NCBI RefSeq assembly: GCF_001456955.1
Contig: NZ_KQ758470.1
Location: 372,001-436,000, forward strand
Length of the DNA stretch: 64,000 nucleotides
Origin: Microbacterium enclense
GTDB lineage: Bacteria > Actinomycetota > Actinomycetes > Actinomycetales > Microbacteriaceae
Direction of reading: 5' to 3'
Shown: piece after piece, positions 18,049 to 26,788 of the stretch
Layout of the letters: the number at the start of each line of letters is the position of its first letter
How positions within the stretch are numbered: the first letter of the stretch is position 1
The notes under the pieces: model-generated
Database searches by the model: none
What the model was told of the DNA's origin: nothing
Seen by the model: only the letters and a program-made list of their open reading frames with translations
Program-made: the position numbers and the translations under genes

Positions 18049-18393
18049 GTGACCGAGACCACCCGTTACGAGACCGACTGGCTGACCATCCCCGACCTCG
18101 TCGAGCTGCTCGACGAGCCCCTGGGGCGCGTCCGCCGACTCCTCGACGAGAACTACCTCGTCGGCTCGCGCCGCGACGGCGTGTTCAAGGTCCCGGCGGT
18201 TTTCCTCGTCGACGGGCGACCGATCCCGGCCCTCCGCGGCACCATCATCGTGCTGCACGACGCCGGGTTCGATCCCGACGAGACCATCGACTGGCTGCTC
18301 GAGCCCGAGGACACCATCGGCGTGGCCCCGATCGAGGCGCTGCGCGCCGGTCGCAAGAGCGAGGTGCGACGGGTCGCGGCGACCCTCGCCTGA
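18049..18393 (+). CDS. Rv2175c-like DNA-binding protein
   Basis: A 114-residue protein with a winged-helix DNA-binding region (about 10-60; WLTIPDLVELLDEPLGRVRR then FKVPAVFLVDG) and the C-terminal helical tail typical of the Rv2175c family. In Mycobacterium tuberculosis Rv2175c is a substrate of PknL, and phosphorylation near the N-terminus blocks DNA binding. Here the N-terminus reads MTETTRYET, offering Thr residues at 2, 4 and 5 as candidate phospho-sites for the kinase encoded 1.2 kb away. The GTG start lies 6 nt after a GATAGT box, so translation may be leaderless. Family confident, regulatory link inferred. Confidence 0.82.
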   Translation: MTETTRYETDWLTIPDLVELLDEPLGRVRRLLDENYLVGSRRDGVFKVPAVFLVDGRPIPALRGTIIVLHDAGFDPDETIDWLLEPEDTIGVAPIEALRAGRKSEVRRVAATLA

Positions 18394-18425
18394 GGGCGGA
18401 TCCCGGCGGGTGCGCCGGGCGCTGG

Positions 18426-19505
18426 TCAGGCCGCGCGCTCGGTCGCCGCGCGGGCGAGCGCGCGCAGGTTGCCGACGGCCTCGTTATCCAGCGGGGCGTT
18501 CTGCAGGGCCAGATCGGCGCGCCGCGCGTAATCGGCGATGAGCTCCTCGGTGCGCGCGAGCGCCCCGGTGTCGACGATGGTCCGCTGCAGGATGCCGATC
18601 TGCTCGGCATCCAGAGCCGGATCGCCCAGACGCGCGTCGATCGCTCGCCGCTCGTCGGCCGTGACCGCCTCGCGCGCGTAGGCGACGAGCACGGTGCGCT
18701 TGCCCTCGCGGAGGTCGTCGCCGACGGGCTTGCCCGTCACCGCGGTGTCGCCGAAGACGCCGAGCACGTCGTCGCGCAGTTGGAAGGCCATGCCGACGTC
18801 GTGTCCGAAGCGGCCGAGAGCGTCGAGCTGGGCGTCGTCGGCACCGCCGAGCGCCGCGCCGATCTGCAACGGCTGCTGGATGCTGTAGCGCGCCGACTTG
18901 TACGACGCGACGCGCAGCGCACGCTCGGCGTGCGTGTCGTCGGGGTAGACGGTGTACGCGGACTCCTCGGCGACGTCGAGGAACTGGCCGATGGTGACGT
19001 CGCGGCGCATCTGCGCGTAGGCCCGTCGCGTCGCCGCGGCGGTGGCGGCACCGTTCAGGCCCTCTTCGAGCAGGTCGTCGCTCCACGCGACGAGGAGGTC
19101 GCCGAGCAGGATCGCGCCCGACCGTCCGAACGTGTCGGAGTCGCCGGTCCAGGCGGCATCCCGATGCGCGTTCTGCAGAGCCCGGTGGGCGGCGGGCTGG
19201 CCGCGACGGGTGTCGGAGTTGTCGACGAGATCGTCGTGCACGAGGGCGGCCGCGTGGAAGATCTCGAGCGAGGTCGCCACGGCGAGGGCCGCGTCGGTGA
19301 AACCGCTCGCCGACGGCTGCACGGCACCCCAGCCGGTGAGGCAGAAACGGGCGCGCAGACGCTTGCCTCCCCGTAGCGCAGAAGCGCCCGAGCGGGTGAG
19401 CATCTCGGCCTCGGGGCCGAGTGCGGCGGCGTACAATAGCTGTTCGGAGAGGAACGTGTCGAGTCGCTGGGAAACAGCTTCGATCGGTTCCGGCGAGGTC
19501 GGCAC
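18426..19505 (-). CDS. idsA: Polyprenyl diphosphate synthase (GGPP-type)
   Basis: A 359-residue trans-prenyltransferase that extends allylic diphosphates with isopentenyl diphosphate, for menaquinone, carotenoid or lipid-carrier precursors. The first Asp-rich motif is HDDLVDNSDTRRG (D91, D92, D95) and the second is FQLRDDVLGVFGD. GGKRLRARF near residue 47 is the diphosphate-binding Lys/Arg segment. Two residues before the first Asp motif are Val and His, so chain length is not obvious; C20 is an inference. The start is GTG, six nt after TAGGCT, so leaderless. The neighbourhood (kinase, Rv2175c-like, ids) matches Rv2173-Rv2176. Confidence 0.9.
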   Translation of the reverse strand: MPTSPEPIEAVSQRLDTFLSEQLLYAAALGPEAEMLTRSGASALRGGKRLRARFCLTGWGAVQPSASGFTDAALAVATSLEIFHAAALVHDDLVDNSDTRRGQPAAHRALQNAHRDAAWTGDSDTFGRSGAILLGDLLVAWSDDLLEEGLNGAATAAATRRAYAQMRRDVTIGQFLDVAEESAYTVYPDDTHAERALRVASYKSARYSIQQPLQIGAALGGADDAQLDALGRFGHDVGMAFQLRDDVLGVFGDTAVTGKPVGDDLREGKRTVLVAYAREAVTADERRAIDARLGDPALDAEQIGILQRTIVDTGALARTEELIADYARRADLALQNAPLDNEAVGNLRALARAATERAA

Positions 19506-19511
19506 GGGCCT

Positions 19512-19517
19512 AGCCTA
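19512..19517 (-). promoter_or_regulatory. TAGGCT -10 box, leaderless idsA
   Basis: On the reverse strand TAGGCT, then AGGCCC (6 nt), then the GTG start at 19505. Confidence 0.7.
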
Positions 19518-19534
19518 GTGATCCTCGCCCCACG

Positions 19535-19540
19535 TAGAAT
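19535..19540 (+). promoter_or_regulatory. TAGAAT -10 box before DUF3040 gene
   Basis: TAGAAT lies 29 nt before the ATG at 19570. The mRNA would have a short leader carrying GAGGGGG. Confidence 0.55.
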
Positions 19541-19569
19541 CGTCCACACCGAAGAATAGAGGGGGATGC

Positions 19570-19959
19570 ATGCCACTCTCCGAACAGGAGCAGCGTCTGC
19601 TGGATGAGATGGAACGCCATCTCATGAGTAACGACACCGACGTCGTGTCGGCCCCCAGTCGCGCCCTGAGTTACCGCAACATCGTCCTCGGCTCGATCAT
19701 GGTGCTCGCGGGTCTCGGTGCCCTCGTGGTCGGCGTGTCGATCGGTTTCAACACGGGCTTCCTCGGCATCGCGATCGGTGTCCTCGGCTTCGTCCTCATG
19801 GTCGGCGGGGTCGTGTTCGCGGTGACCCCCACCCGTGGTGCCGTCGCCACCGCCCCGTCCGCCTCCGCCGGGTCGAAGCCCCGCGGCCCTCGCGCGTCCG
19901 GCTCGTCGTTCATGGATCGCATGAACGAGCGCTGGGACCGCCGGCGCGAGAACCCCTGA
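19570..19959 (+). CDS. DUF3040 membrane protein
   Basis: A 129-residue protein with the DUF3040 N-terminus (PLSEQEQRLLDEMERHL), a short cytosolic stretch, and two transmembrane helices (about 37-57 and 60-82). A basic Ser/Pro/Arg tail follows. DUF3040 genes are conserved immediately before mraZ in many actinobacteria; the function is unknown. GAGGGGG ends 4 nt before the chosen ATG. A competing ATG at 19566 is out of frame and directly abuts the ribosome-binding site. A strong terminator at 19978-20006 separates it from the dcw cluster, so it is not co-transcribed with mraZ. Confidence 0.85.
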   Translation: MPLSEQEQRLLDEMERHLMSNDTDVVSAPSRALSYRNIVLGSIMVLAGLGALVVGVSIGFNTGFLGIAIGVLGFVLMVGGVVFAVTPTRGAVATAPSASAGSKPRGPRASGSSFMDRMNERWDRRRENP

Positions 19960-19977
19960 CCCGCCTGTAACGACAAC

Positions 19978-20006
19978 GCACCGGCTCTTCGGAGCCGGTG
20001 CTTTTT
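19978..20006 (+). terminator. Strong intrinsic terminator after DUF3040
   Basis: GCACCGGCTC (19978-19987), loop TTCG, GAGCCGGTGC (19992-20001), then TTTTT. Perfect 10-bp stem with a stable tetraloop and U-run, the most classical terminator in the window. Confidence 0.93.
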
Positions 20007-20240
20007 CGTGCGCCCGGCGATCCACGCGTCGCGCGCGATCCCTGAGCGCCGGGCGTCACGACCCGTGCGCACGTGACGCGGCGCGCGGATTCCTCCCTTT
20101 TCCTCCACCGACGGGCCGCACCGGGTGGAGAAGGGTCGAGGATCCGCATGTTTCCGCGCCTGTCGGCCGTTGCACCTCAGCGCCGCGACACAGTACACAC
20201 CGCCGCTTCCGGGCGAAAGACCCCTGTTTTCGATAGCCAA

Positions 20241-20264
20241 GTGGAGGGCTGTGGAGTAAAGTGG
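20241..20264 (+). promoter_or_regulatory. MraZ operator: three GTGG repeats at 10-bp spacing
   Basis: GTGGAG at 20241, GTGGAG at 20251 and GTGGGG at 20261 lie exactly 10 bp apart, on one face of the helix. MraZ is known to bind direct repeats of this type before its own gene. A TAAAGT hexamer at 20256-20261 could be the -10 box, placing the operator over the promoter. Confidence 0.82.
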
Positions 20265-20304
20265 GGGAAACTTCGCTGGCCGGACGAAGGGGGTGGACGC
20301 CCGA

Positions 20305-20736
20305 ATGCTGCTCGGTACGCACAGCCCCAAGCTCGACGACAAAGGGCGCGTCATCCTGCCCGCGAAGTTCCGTGACGATCTCGGCGCCGGAGTGGTGATC
20401 ACCCGGGGGCAGGACCGCTGCCTCTACGTGTTCAGCACCGAGGAGTTCGAGCGCGTGCACGAGCGGATCCGCGAGGCTCCGCTCAGCAACAAGCAGGCCC
20501 GCGACTTCCTGCGCATGTTCCTCTCGGGGGCCAGCGCCGAGAAGCCCGACAGCCAGAACCGCATCACCGTTCCGCCCGCCCTGCGGGCCTACGCCGGCCT
20601 CGGCCGCGAGCTCGTCGTCACCGGCGTCGGGGCGCATGCCGAGATCTGGGACGCCGAGGCCTGGAACGCCTACGCGGAGAGCAACGAAGAGACGTACGCC
20701 GAGATGGAGCAGGAGGTGATCCCGGGACTGTTCTGA
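20305..20736 (+). CDS. mraZ: Transcriptional regulator MraZ
   Basis: A 143-residue protein of two AbrB-like (SpoVT/MraZ) half-domains: [19 protein letters not shown] at the N-terminus and [17 protein letters not shown] in the second half, each with the conserved D-x-x-x-R-core. MraZ forms ring-shaped octamers or dodecamers and autoregulates the dcw operon by binding GTGG repeats. Such repeats lie at 20241-20264. An in-frame GTG at 20293 has no room for a ribosome-binding site, while GGGGG precedes the ATG at 20305 by about 11 nt and that start gives the family's normal N-terminus. First gene of the dcw cluster. Confidence 0.95.
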   Translation: MLLGTHSPKLDDKGRVILPAKFRDDLGAGVVITRGQDRCLYVFSTEEFERVHERIREAPLSNKQARDFLRMFLSGASAEKPDSQNRITVPPALRAYAGLGRELVVTGVGAHAEIWDAEAWNAYAESNEETYAEMEQEVIPGLF

Positions 20737-20835
20737 CCCTCCGGCTGTGATGCCCAGCCGCACGCCCTGACGCACTTCCCCGGCGCCAGGTCGATGCGGA
20801 TGGGGATCAGAGCCGAAGGAGCCGCCCCCGTCATC

Positions 20836-21789
20836 ATGGACATCCGCGACATCCACACCCCCGTCCTGCTCGAGCGCTGCGCCGAGCTGCTGGGTCCGGC
20901 CCTGCAGAAGCCCGGCGCCGTCTTCGTCGACGGCACCCTCGGCATGGGCGGGCACTCCGAGGCGTTCCTCGAGCGCTTCCCCGAGGCGCGCCTGATCGGC
21001 CTCGACCGCGACACCGACGCCCTGCGCATCGCGGGGGAGCGGCTGGCGCGCTTCGGCGACCGCGTGACCCTCGTGCACACCGTCTACGACGGCATCGCCG
21101 AGGCCGTGGCATCCGCGGGAGTGTCCACGGTCGACGGCATCCTGTTCGACCTCGGGGTGTCCTCGCTCCAGCTCGACGAGGCCGCGCGCGGGTTCGCCTA
21201 CGCGCAGGACGCCCCCCTCGACATGCGCATGGATCAGACCCAGGGCGTCACCGCGGCCGAGGTGCTCGCCACCTACGGCGAGGGCGATCTGCGCCGCATC
21301 TTCGAGCGGTACGGCGAAGAGAAGCTCGCGGGCCGGTACGCCCGCGCCATCATCGCTGCGCGTCAGAAGGCGCCGCTCGAGCGCTCCGCTCAGCTCGTCG
21401 AGGTGCTGCAGGAGGCCACGCCCGCGGCGGTGCTGCGCGAGCGACACCCCGCCAAGCGCGTCTTCCAGGCCCTGCGCATCGAGGTCAATGCCGAACTGTC
21501 GGTGCTCGAGCGCACGATGCCCGCGGCCCTGAGCGTGCTGGGGGTCGGCGGACGCATCGTCGTGCTGTCGTACCAGTCGCTCGAAGACCGTCTCGTCAAG
21601 CGCGTGTTCGCCGACGCCTCGACCTCCACCGCCCCCCGGGGTCTGCCGGTCGAGCTCCCCGAACACGCACCGACGTTCCGGCTGCTCGTGCGCGGCGCCG
21701 AGCTCGCGAGCGACGACGAACGCGCGGTCAACCCCCGCGCCACCCCCGTGCGCCTGCGCGCAGCCGAGCGGATCCAGGAGGACGTATGA
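20836..21789 (+). CDS. rsmH: 16S rRNA m4C1402 methyltransferase RsmH
   Basis: A 317-residue SAM-dependent methyltransferase (MraW) that modifies N4 of C1402 in 16S rRNA. The family N-terminus [15 protein letters not shown] is followed by the SAM loop [15 protein letters not shown], then [14 protein letters not shown], the ERYGEE(K) stretch and [14 protein letters not shown], and finally [11 protein letters not shown]. The ATG at 20836 gives the usual N-terminus, but AAGGAG is 14 nt away. An upstream ATG at 20794 with a weak AGG cannot be excluded. The stop overlaps ftsL by 4 nt. Confidence 0.94.
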   Translation: MDIRDIHTPVLLERCAELLGPALQKPGAVFVDGTLGMGGHSEAFLERFPEARLIGLDRDTDALRIAGERLARFGDRVTLVHTVYDGIAEAVASAGVSTVDGILFDLGVSSLQLDEAARGFAYAQDAPLDMRMDQTQGVTAAEVLATYGEGDLRRIFERYGEEKLAGRYARAIIAARQKAPLERSAQLVEVLQEATPAAVLRERHPAKRVFQALRIEVNAELSVLERTMPAALSVLGVGGRIVVLSYQSLEDRLVKRVFADASTSTAPRGLPVELPEHAPTFRLLVRGAELASDDERAVNPRATPVRLRAAERIQEDV

Positions 21790-22412
21790 GTGCAACCCCG
21801 GCCATCGATCCCCGGATCGACGAGGCGTTCCTCCCCGACTTCCCGACGCCCGTTCGCGAGCGTCGTCTCACCGTCGTACCCGCGCCCGCGCGTCGGCGGG
21901 TGCCGCGCCGGCTGTTCGGCATCATCGCCGTGACGGGGGCGCTGGTGATCGTGCTCGCGCAGATGGGTCTCGGCATCCTGACCACGCAGAGCTCCTTCGA
22001 GATCGCCTCCCTCACCCAGCAGCAGCGCGACCTGACCTACCAGAAGCAGATCCTCTTCGACGAGACGGCGGGCCTCAGCTCGCCCCAGTACCTCGCCGCC
22101 AACGCCGCCGCCCTCGGCATGGTCATCGATGAGTCGCCCACCTACCTGCGCCTGAGCGACGGCGCGGTGGTCGGATCCGACAAGCCGGCCGACACGACCT
22201 CGTCGGTGGATGCCAAGGGGCGCGGCTCCGTCGGCAACTCCCTCATCGCCGGTGTGCCGCTGGTCACCGACCCGTCCGCGGCGACGACCGAGACGGGGGG
22301 CACGGCACCGGAAGCCGCGGCCACCGCTCCCGCCGACGCCACGGCGCCGGAGACCGTATCCACGACACCCCCGGCGATCAGCGACGGTCTGCCCACACCC
22401 GCGACACGATGA
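21786..22412 (+). CDS. ftsL: Cell division protein FtsL-like
   Basis: A 208-residue bitopic membrane protein with a short basic cytosolic N-terminus ([19 protein letters not shown]). One transmembrane helix lies at about 39-60, then a coiled-coil/leucine-zipper-like region ([23 protein letters not shown]) and a long Ala/Thr/Pro-rich external tail. FtsL (with FtsB and FtsQ) activates FtsW-FtsI at the septum. Sequence conservation is weak as usual, so the call rests on topology and position between rsmH and ftsI. It overlaps both neighbours by 4 nt, which indicates translational coupling. The tail is longer than in most FtsL. Confidence 0.82.
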   Translation: MSATPAIDPRIDEAFLPDFPTPVRERRLTVVPAPARRRVPRRLFGIIAVTGALVIVLAQMGLGILTTQSSFEIASLTQQQRDLTYQKQILFDETAGLSSPQYLAANAAALGMVIDESPTYLRLSDGAVVGSDKPADTTSSVDAKGRGSVGNSLIAGVPLVTDPSAATTETGGTAPEAAATAPADATAPETVSTTPPAISDGLPTPATR

Positions 22413-24208
22413 GAACCATGACGACAGTCACCTCCCGGTCCCCGCGGCGTCGCACCGTCGTCGCTCTCGCCGTCGTCTTGATCGTTCTCGTCGCCTTCGT
22501 CGTCCGACTCGTCGACATCCAGGTCGTCAACGCTCGTGAACACGTCGACGACTCGCTGGCGATGGGCCTGGAATCGTCGCGCACGCTGTACGGCTCGCGG
22601 GGCGCCATCGTCGACGCGAACGGCACGCCGCTGGCGGCCAGCATCAATCGCTACGACGTGCAGATCGACCCGATGCTCGCCGTCGACGGCATCGAGACCT
22701 ACGACGGTGACGAGAAGATCACGACCGCCTGGCCCGAGCTCGCCGGGCGCATCGCCGCCGTGCTCGGCATGAGCACCGGCGACGTGCAGAAGATCGTCGC
22801 GGACGCCCTGACCGACAACCCCGACTCTCGGTACGCGGTCATCGCCAAGGCCGTCTCCACCGAGCAGTACCGGGCCCTCGCCGACCTCGGGCTGCCGTTC
22901 CTCAGCTTCCCGCCGCAGGCGGGCCGGGTCTACCCCGACGGCGCCGTGGGCGGCAACCTCCTCGGCTTCGTCGGCAGCGACGGGCAGGCGCTCGCGGGCC
23001 TCGAAGCGGCGGACGACTCGTGCCTGGCATCCACCAACGGCAAGGTCGTCTTCCAGAAGAGCCCGTCCGGTGTCGTGCTCCCCGGCACCGAGGTCGTGAC
23101 GCAGCCCGCCGCCGACGGCGGCACCCTCCAGCTCACCATCGACCGCGACCTGCAGTGGTACCTCGGCCAGCTCATCGCCGAGCAGGTGCAGAACACCGGG
23201 TCGCTGCGCGGCACGATCACCGTCGTCGAGGCCAAGACGGGGAAGATCCGGGCGCTGGCGGAGTACCCCACGGTCGACCCCAACGACCCCACGGCCACGC
23301 CCGAGACCGATCGCGGCAGCGCCGCCTTCGGCGATCCGAACGAGCCCGGCTCCACGATGAAGGCCATCACCGCGGCCATCGGACTCGACAGCGGGGCTTT
23401 CGACGCCGGCACCACCGTGACGGCATCGTCGCGCGAGGTGCTCGACGGCGGCGCGCGCATCTCCGACTCCTTCGCGCACCCCGAGAACCGCTACACCCTC
23501 ACCGGCGTGCTCATCGACTCCTCCAACGTCGGCATCTCGAAGTTCGGTGAGAAGATCCCGCTCGACACCCGCATCGCCTACCTGAAGAAGTTCGGGCTCA
23601 CCGACCTGACGGCGGTCGGCTTCCCCGGCGAGTCGTCCGGCATCCTGCGCGACCCCGCGAGCTGGGACAAGCAGACCTTCTACAACACGACCTTCGGACA
23701 GGGCCTCGCGGTCACGGTGCCCCAGCTCGCCGGTGCGTACCAGACCATCGCGAACGGGGGAGTGCGCATGCCGCTCTCGCTCGTCGAGGGGTGCACCGCC
23801 GCCGACGGCACCGTGACCGACGTGCCCGACGCCCAGGGCGAGCGCGTCGTGTCGGAGGAGGCTGCGCGCACGGTCTCGCAGATGCTCGAGAACGTCGCGA
23901 CCCAGGGAACCCTCGCCGACCAGGTCGCGATCCCCGGCTACCGCGTCGCGATCAAGACCGGAACCGGTGAGAAGACCGACCGCGACACCGGCGCGTACAA
24001 GTCGGACGCGTATTTCACCACGATGATCGGTTTCGCCCCCGCCGACGACCCGCAGTACGTCGTCGAGGTCAACCTCGACGAACCGCGGACGGTAAAATCG
24101 TCGGCGGCCACCGCGCCCGCCTTCCAGAAGGCCCTCACGCAGGTTCTCAAGACCTACCGGGTCATCCCGTCTGGAACCACGACCCCCGAACTGCCCAAGT
24201 TCGGCTGA
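22409..24208 (+). CDS. ftsI: Penicillin-binding protein 3, FtsI
   Basis: A 599-residue septal class B transpeptidase. One N-terminal transmembrane helix (about 16-36) is followed by the PBP dimerisation domain (from YGSRGAIVDANG) and the transpeptidase domain. The three catalytic motifs are SxxK at S315-K318 (GSTMK), SxN at S371-N373 and KTGTG at 516-520. Works with FtsW to crosslink septal peptidoglycan. The ATG at 22409 overlaps ftsL; a second ATG lies 9 nt on. Only 64 bp separate its stop from murF, so the murE normally found here is missing. Confidence 0.95.
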   Translation: MRTMTTVTSRSPRRRTVVALAVVLIVLVAFVVRLVDIQVVNAREHVDDSLAMGLESSRTLYGSRGAIVDANGTPLAASINRYDVQIDPMLAVDGIETYDGDEKITTAWPELAGRIAAVLGMSTGDVQKIVADALTDNPDSRYAVIAKAVSTEQYRALADLGLPFLSFPPQAGRVYPDGAVGGNLLGFVGSDGQALAGLEAADDSCLASTNGKVVFQKSPSGVVLPGTEVVTQPAADGGTLQLTIDRDLQWYLGQLIAEQVQNTGSLRGTITVVEAKTGKIRALAEYPTVDPNDPTATPETDRGSAAFGDPNEPGSTMKAITAAIGLDSGAFDAGTTVTASSREVLDGGARISDSFAHPENRYTLTGVLIDSSNVGISKFGEKIPLDTRIAYLKKFGLTDLTAVGFPGESSGILRDPASWDKQTFYNTTFGQGLAVTVPQLAGAYQTIANGGVRMPLSLVEGCTAADGTVTDVPDAQGERVVSEEAARTVSQMLENVATQGTLADQVAIPGYRVAIKTGTGEKTDRDTGAYKSDAYFTTMIGFAPADDPQYVVEVNLDEPRTVKSSAATAPAFQKALTQVLKTYRVIPSGTTTPELPKFG

Positions 24209-24272
24209 GACACCCGGATGCCGGTCTCGTCTCGGTAACGAATGCGACATCGGAAAGGGCGTCCGCACAGCA

Positions 24273-25685
24273 ATGATCTCCACGAGCCTCTCCCACATCG
24301 CCGACGTGCTCGGCGGTCGCCTGATCGCACGCCGCGGCGACACCGGCGACACCGTCGTGTCGGGCCTCGTCGACACCGATTCGCGCCTCATCGAGCCCGG
24401 CGGGATCTTCGTCGCCAAGCCCGGTGAGACCACCGACGGTCACCTCTTCGTCGGCACCGCCGTCGAGCGCGGCGCCGCCCTGGCGATCGTCGAGCGCGAA
24501 CTCGACGACGACGTCAGCCAGATCGTCGTCCCCGACGTCGTGACGGCCCTGAGCGACCTCGCCCGCGACGTCGTCGATCGCGTGCGCGCCGGCGGCGAGC
24601 TCAAGATCGTGGGGATCACCGGGTCCAACGGCAAGACCACGACCAAGAACCTCCTCGCGCGCATCCTCGCCGACGAGGGCGAGACCGTGTCGCCCCGCGC
24701 CTCGTTCAACAACGAGGTCGGCGCGCCCCTGACGATGCTGCGCGTGACGGATGCCACCCGGTTCCTCGTCAGCGAGTTCGGTGCCAGCGCGCCCGGAGCG
24801 ATCGCCCACCTCGCGGGACTCGTCACCCCTGACATCGGCGTCGTGCTGATGGTCGGCATGGCCCACGCCGGCGGTTTCGGCGGCATCGAGTCGACCTTCC
24901 ACGCCAAGAGCGAGCTCGTGAAGGCCACCCGCGAGGGCGGCCTCGCCGTGCTCAACGCCGACGACCCGCGCGTCGCCGCCATGGAGCCGATCGCGCGCGA
25001 GCGCGGGCAGGGCGTGCGGTGGTTCGGCCGCGGCGAGCGGGCCGAGGTGCGCGCCGTCGACGTCGAGGTCTCGGCATCCGGAACCCGCGCCGACCTGCTC
25101 GTCGACGGGCAGGCCTACACCCTCACCCTGCGCGTGCTCGGAGAGCACCACGTCATGAACGCTCTCGCGGCCCTCGCGGCGGCCACCGCTCTGGGGGTGC
25201 CGGCAGCCGACGCGATCGCGCGTCTCGAGACCGTCGAGATCGCCGAGCGGTGGCGCATGCAGCCGCTCGGCTCCGAGCGCGTGCGCATCATCAACGACGC
25301 CTACAACGCCAGCCCCGACTCCATGGCCGCAGCTCTTCGCACCCTCGCGCAGATCACCGGCCCCGGCGAGCGCACGGTCGCCGTGCTCGGGGCGATGAGC
25401 GAGCTCGGCGAGTACGCCGACGAGGAGCACGACCGCGTCGGGCTGCTGGCCGTGCGTCTTCGCATCCAGCGCATCGTCGTCATCGGCCCCGAGGCGCGCC
25501 GCATGTACCTCGAGGCGATCGCCCAGGGCTCGTGGGACGGCGAGGCCGTGTTCTTCGCCGACGCCGACGCTGCCTTCGACTACCTCTCGACCGAACTGCG
25601 CGACGGCGACCGCGTGCTGGTGAAGTCGTCGAACTCGGCGGGGCTCCGGCACCTCGGCGACCGTCTGGGAGACTTGTTCGCGTGA
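24273..25685 (+). CDS. murF: UDP-MurNAc-tripeptide:D-Ala-D-Ala ligase
   Basis: A 470-residue cytosolic Mur ligase adding D-Ala-D-Ala to the UDP-MurNAc tripeptide. The ATP-binding loop is GITGSNGKTTTKN (114-126). Other conserved stretches are SFNNEVGAPLTML, SEFGASAPGAIAHL, LNADDPRV and the MurF motif INDAYNASPDSM. The N-terminal substrate domain with VSGLVDTDSRLIEPGGIFVA is of the MurF type, and the NDAYNA(S/N)P motif argues against MurE. The stop overlaps mraY by 3 nt. GGAAAGGG about 14 nt upstream is a distant ribosome binding site. Confidence 0.94.
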   Translation: MISTSLSHIADVLGGRLIARRGDTGDTVVSGLVDTDSRLIEPGGIFVAKPGETTDGHLFVGTAVERGAALAIVERELDDDVSQIVVPDVVTALSDLARDVVDRVRAGGELKIVGITGSNGKTTTKNLLARILADEGETVSPRASFNNEVGAPLTMLRVTDATRFLVSEFGASAPGAIAHLAGLVTPDIGVVLMVGMAHAGGFGGIESTFHAKSELVKATREGGLAVLNADDPRVAAMEPIARERGQGVRWFGRGERAEVRAVDVEVSASGTRADLLVDGQAYTLTLRVLGEHHVMNALAALAAATALGVPAADAIARLETVEIAERWRMQPLGSERVRIINDAYNASPDSMAAALRTLAQITGPGERTVAVLGAMSELGEYADEEHDRVGLLAVRLRIQRIVVIGPEARRMYLEAIAQGSWDGEAVFFADADAAFDYLSTELRDGDRVLVKSSNSAGLRHLGDRLGDLFA

Positions 25686-26788
25686 GATCACTTCTGACAG
25701 CAGCGGCGATCTCGCTCGCCTTCACCCTCTTCCTCACCCCGGTGTTCCTCCGGTGGTTCCGCCGGTGGGGCTGGGGGCAGGTCATCCGCACGCCCGAGAA
25801 CGTGCACAACCCCTCGCACGGTGCCAAGCGCGGCACGCCCACCATGGGCGGCACGATCTTCATCCTCGGCACGATCATCGGCTACCTCATCGGCTCGTAC
25901 GCCGGCAACAACCCGCCGACCCTGTCGGGACTGCTCGTGCTGTGGCTCATGCTCGGATTCGGCGTCGTCGGCTTCATCGACGACTTCATGAAGGTGCGCC
26001 ACCAGAACAGCCTCGGGCTCTCGGGCTGGCGCAAGATCGCCGGCCAGATCATCGTGGCCGTACCCTTCGCCGTCGTGGCGCTGAACTTCCCCAACAGCAT
26101 CGGGCAGACCCCGGCGTCGGAGTACATCTCGGTGTTCCGCGACATCCAGGTGCTTTCGCTCTTCGCCCTCGGCCCCGTGCTGGGTTGGCTGCTGTACCTG
26201 GCGTGGATCTCGTTCATCGGCACCGCGGCATCCAACTCCGTCAACGTGGCCGACGGACTCGACGGTCTGGCCGCGGGATCGGGCATCTTCGTCGTGGGCG
26301 CCTACAGCCTCATGGCCTTCTGGCAGAACAAGCAGATGTGCGCCGATGCGCTCGACCCGACGGTGCAGGCCGGATGCTACGCGGTGCGCGACCCGTTCGA
26401 CCTGGCGATCGTGTCGGCGTCGTTCGTCGGAGCGCTGGTCGGGTTCCTGTGGTGGAACGCGCCGAAGGCGAAGGTCTTCATGGGCGACTGCGGCTCGATG
26501 GCCATCGGCGGTGTGATCGCGGCGATGGCGATCCTCACCCGCACCGAGATCCTGCTCGTGCTCATCGCGGGCGTCTACGTCATCGCCTCCGGGTCTGTCA
26601 TCCTGCAGCGGGTCTACTTCAAGGCCACGAAGGGCAAGCGCCTGTTCCTCATGAGTCCGCTGCACCACCACCTCGAGATGCGCGGGTGGCCCGAGGTCAC
26701 GATCGTCGTGCGCATGTGGATCATCGCGGGTCTGCTCGCCGTCTCGGGCATCGGTTTCTTCTACGTCGAATGGCTCTCCCTCGTATGA
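25682..26788 (+). CDS. mraY: Phospho-N-acetylmuramoyl-pentapeptide transferase MraY
   Basis: A 368-residue integral membrane enzyme (about ten transmembrane helices) that transfers phospho-MurNAc-pentapeptide to undecaprenyl phosphate, making lipid I. Signatures are GTPTMGGTIFI, DDFMKVRHQNSLGLSG, the catalytic NSVNVADGLDGLAAG, GDCGSMAIGG and HHHLEMRGW. The GTG start overlaps the murF stop (GTGA), and the protein begins immediately with its first transmembrane helix, so longer upstream starts inside murF were rejected. The stop overlaps murD by 4 nt. Confidence 0.96.
   Translation: MRSLLTAAAISLAFTLFLTPVFLRWFRRWGWGQVIRTPENVHNPSHGAKRGTPTMGGTIFILGTIIGYLIGSYAGNNPPTLSGLLVLWLMLGFGVVGFIDDFMKVRHQNSLGLSGWRKIAGQIIVAVPFAVVALNFPNSIGQTPASEYISVFRDIQVLSLFALGPVLGWLLYLAWISFIGTAASNSVNVADGLDGLAAGSGIFVVGAYSLMAFWQNKQMCADALDPTVQAGCYAVRDPFDLAIVSASFVGALVGFLWWNAPKAKVFMGDCGSMAIGGVIAAMAILTRTEILLVLIAGVYVIASGSVILQRVYFKATKGKRLFLMSPLHHHLEMRGWPEVTIVVRMWIIAGLLAVSGIGFFYVEWLSLV

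Larger units (their letters stand above)
19960..20304. other. 345-bp gap: terminator plus mraZ control region
   Basis: Contains the DUF3040 terminator (19978-20006), an imperfect GCGCCCGGCG/CGCCGGGCG inverted repeat near 20010-20055, and the MraZ-type operator at 20241-20264. No gene-like reading frame with a ribosome binding site was seen. Confidence 0.7.
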
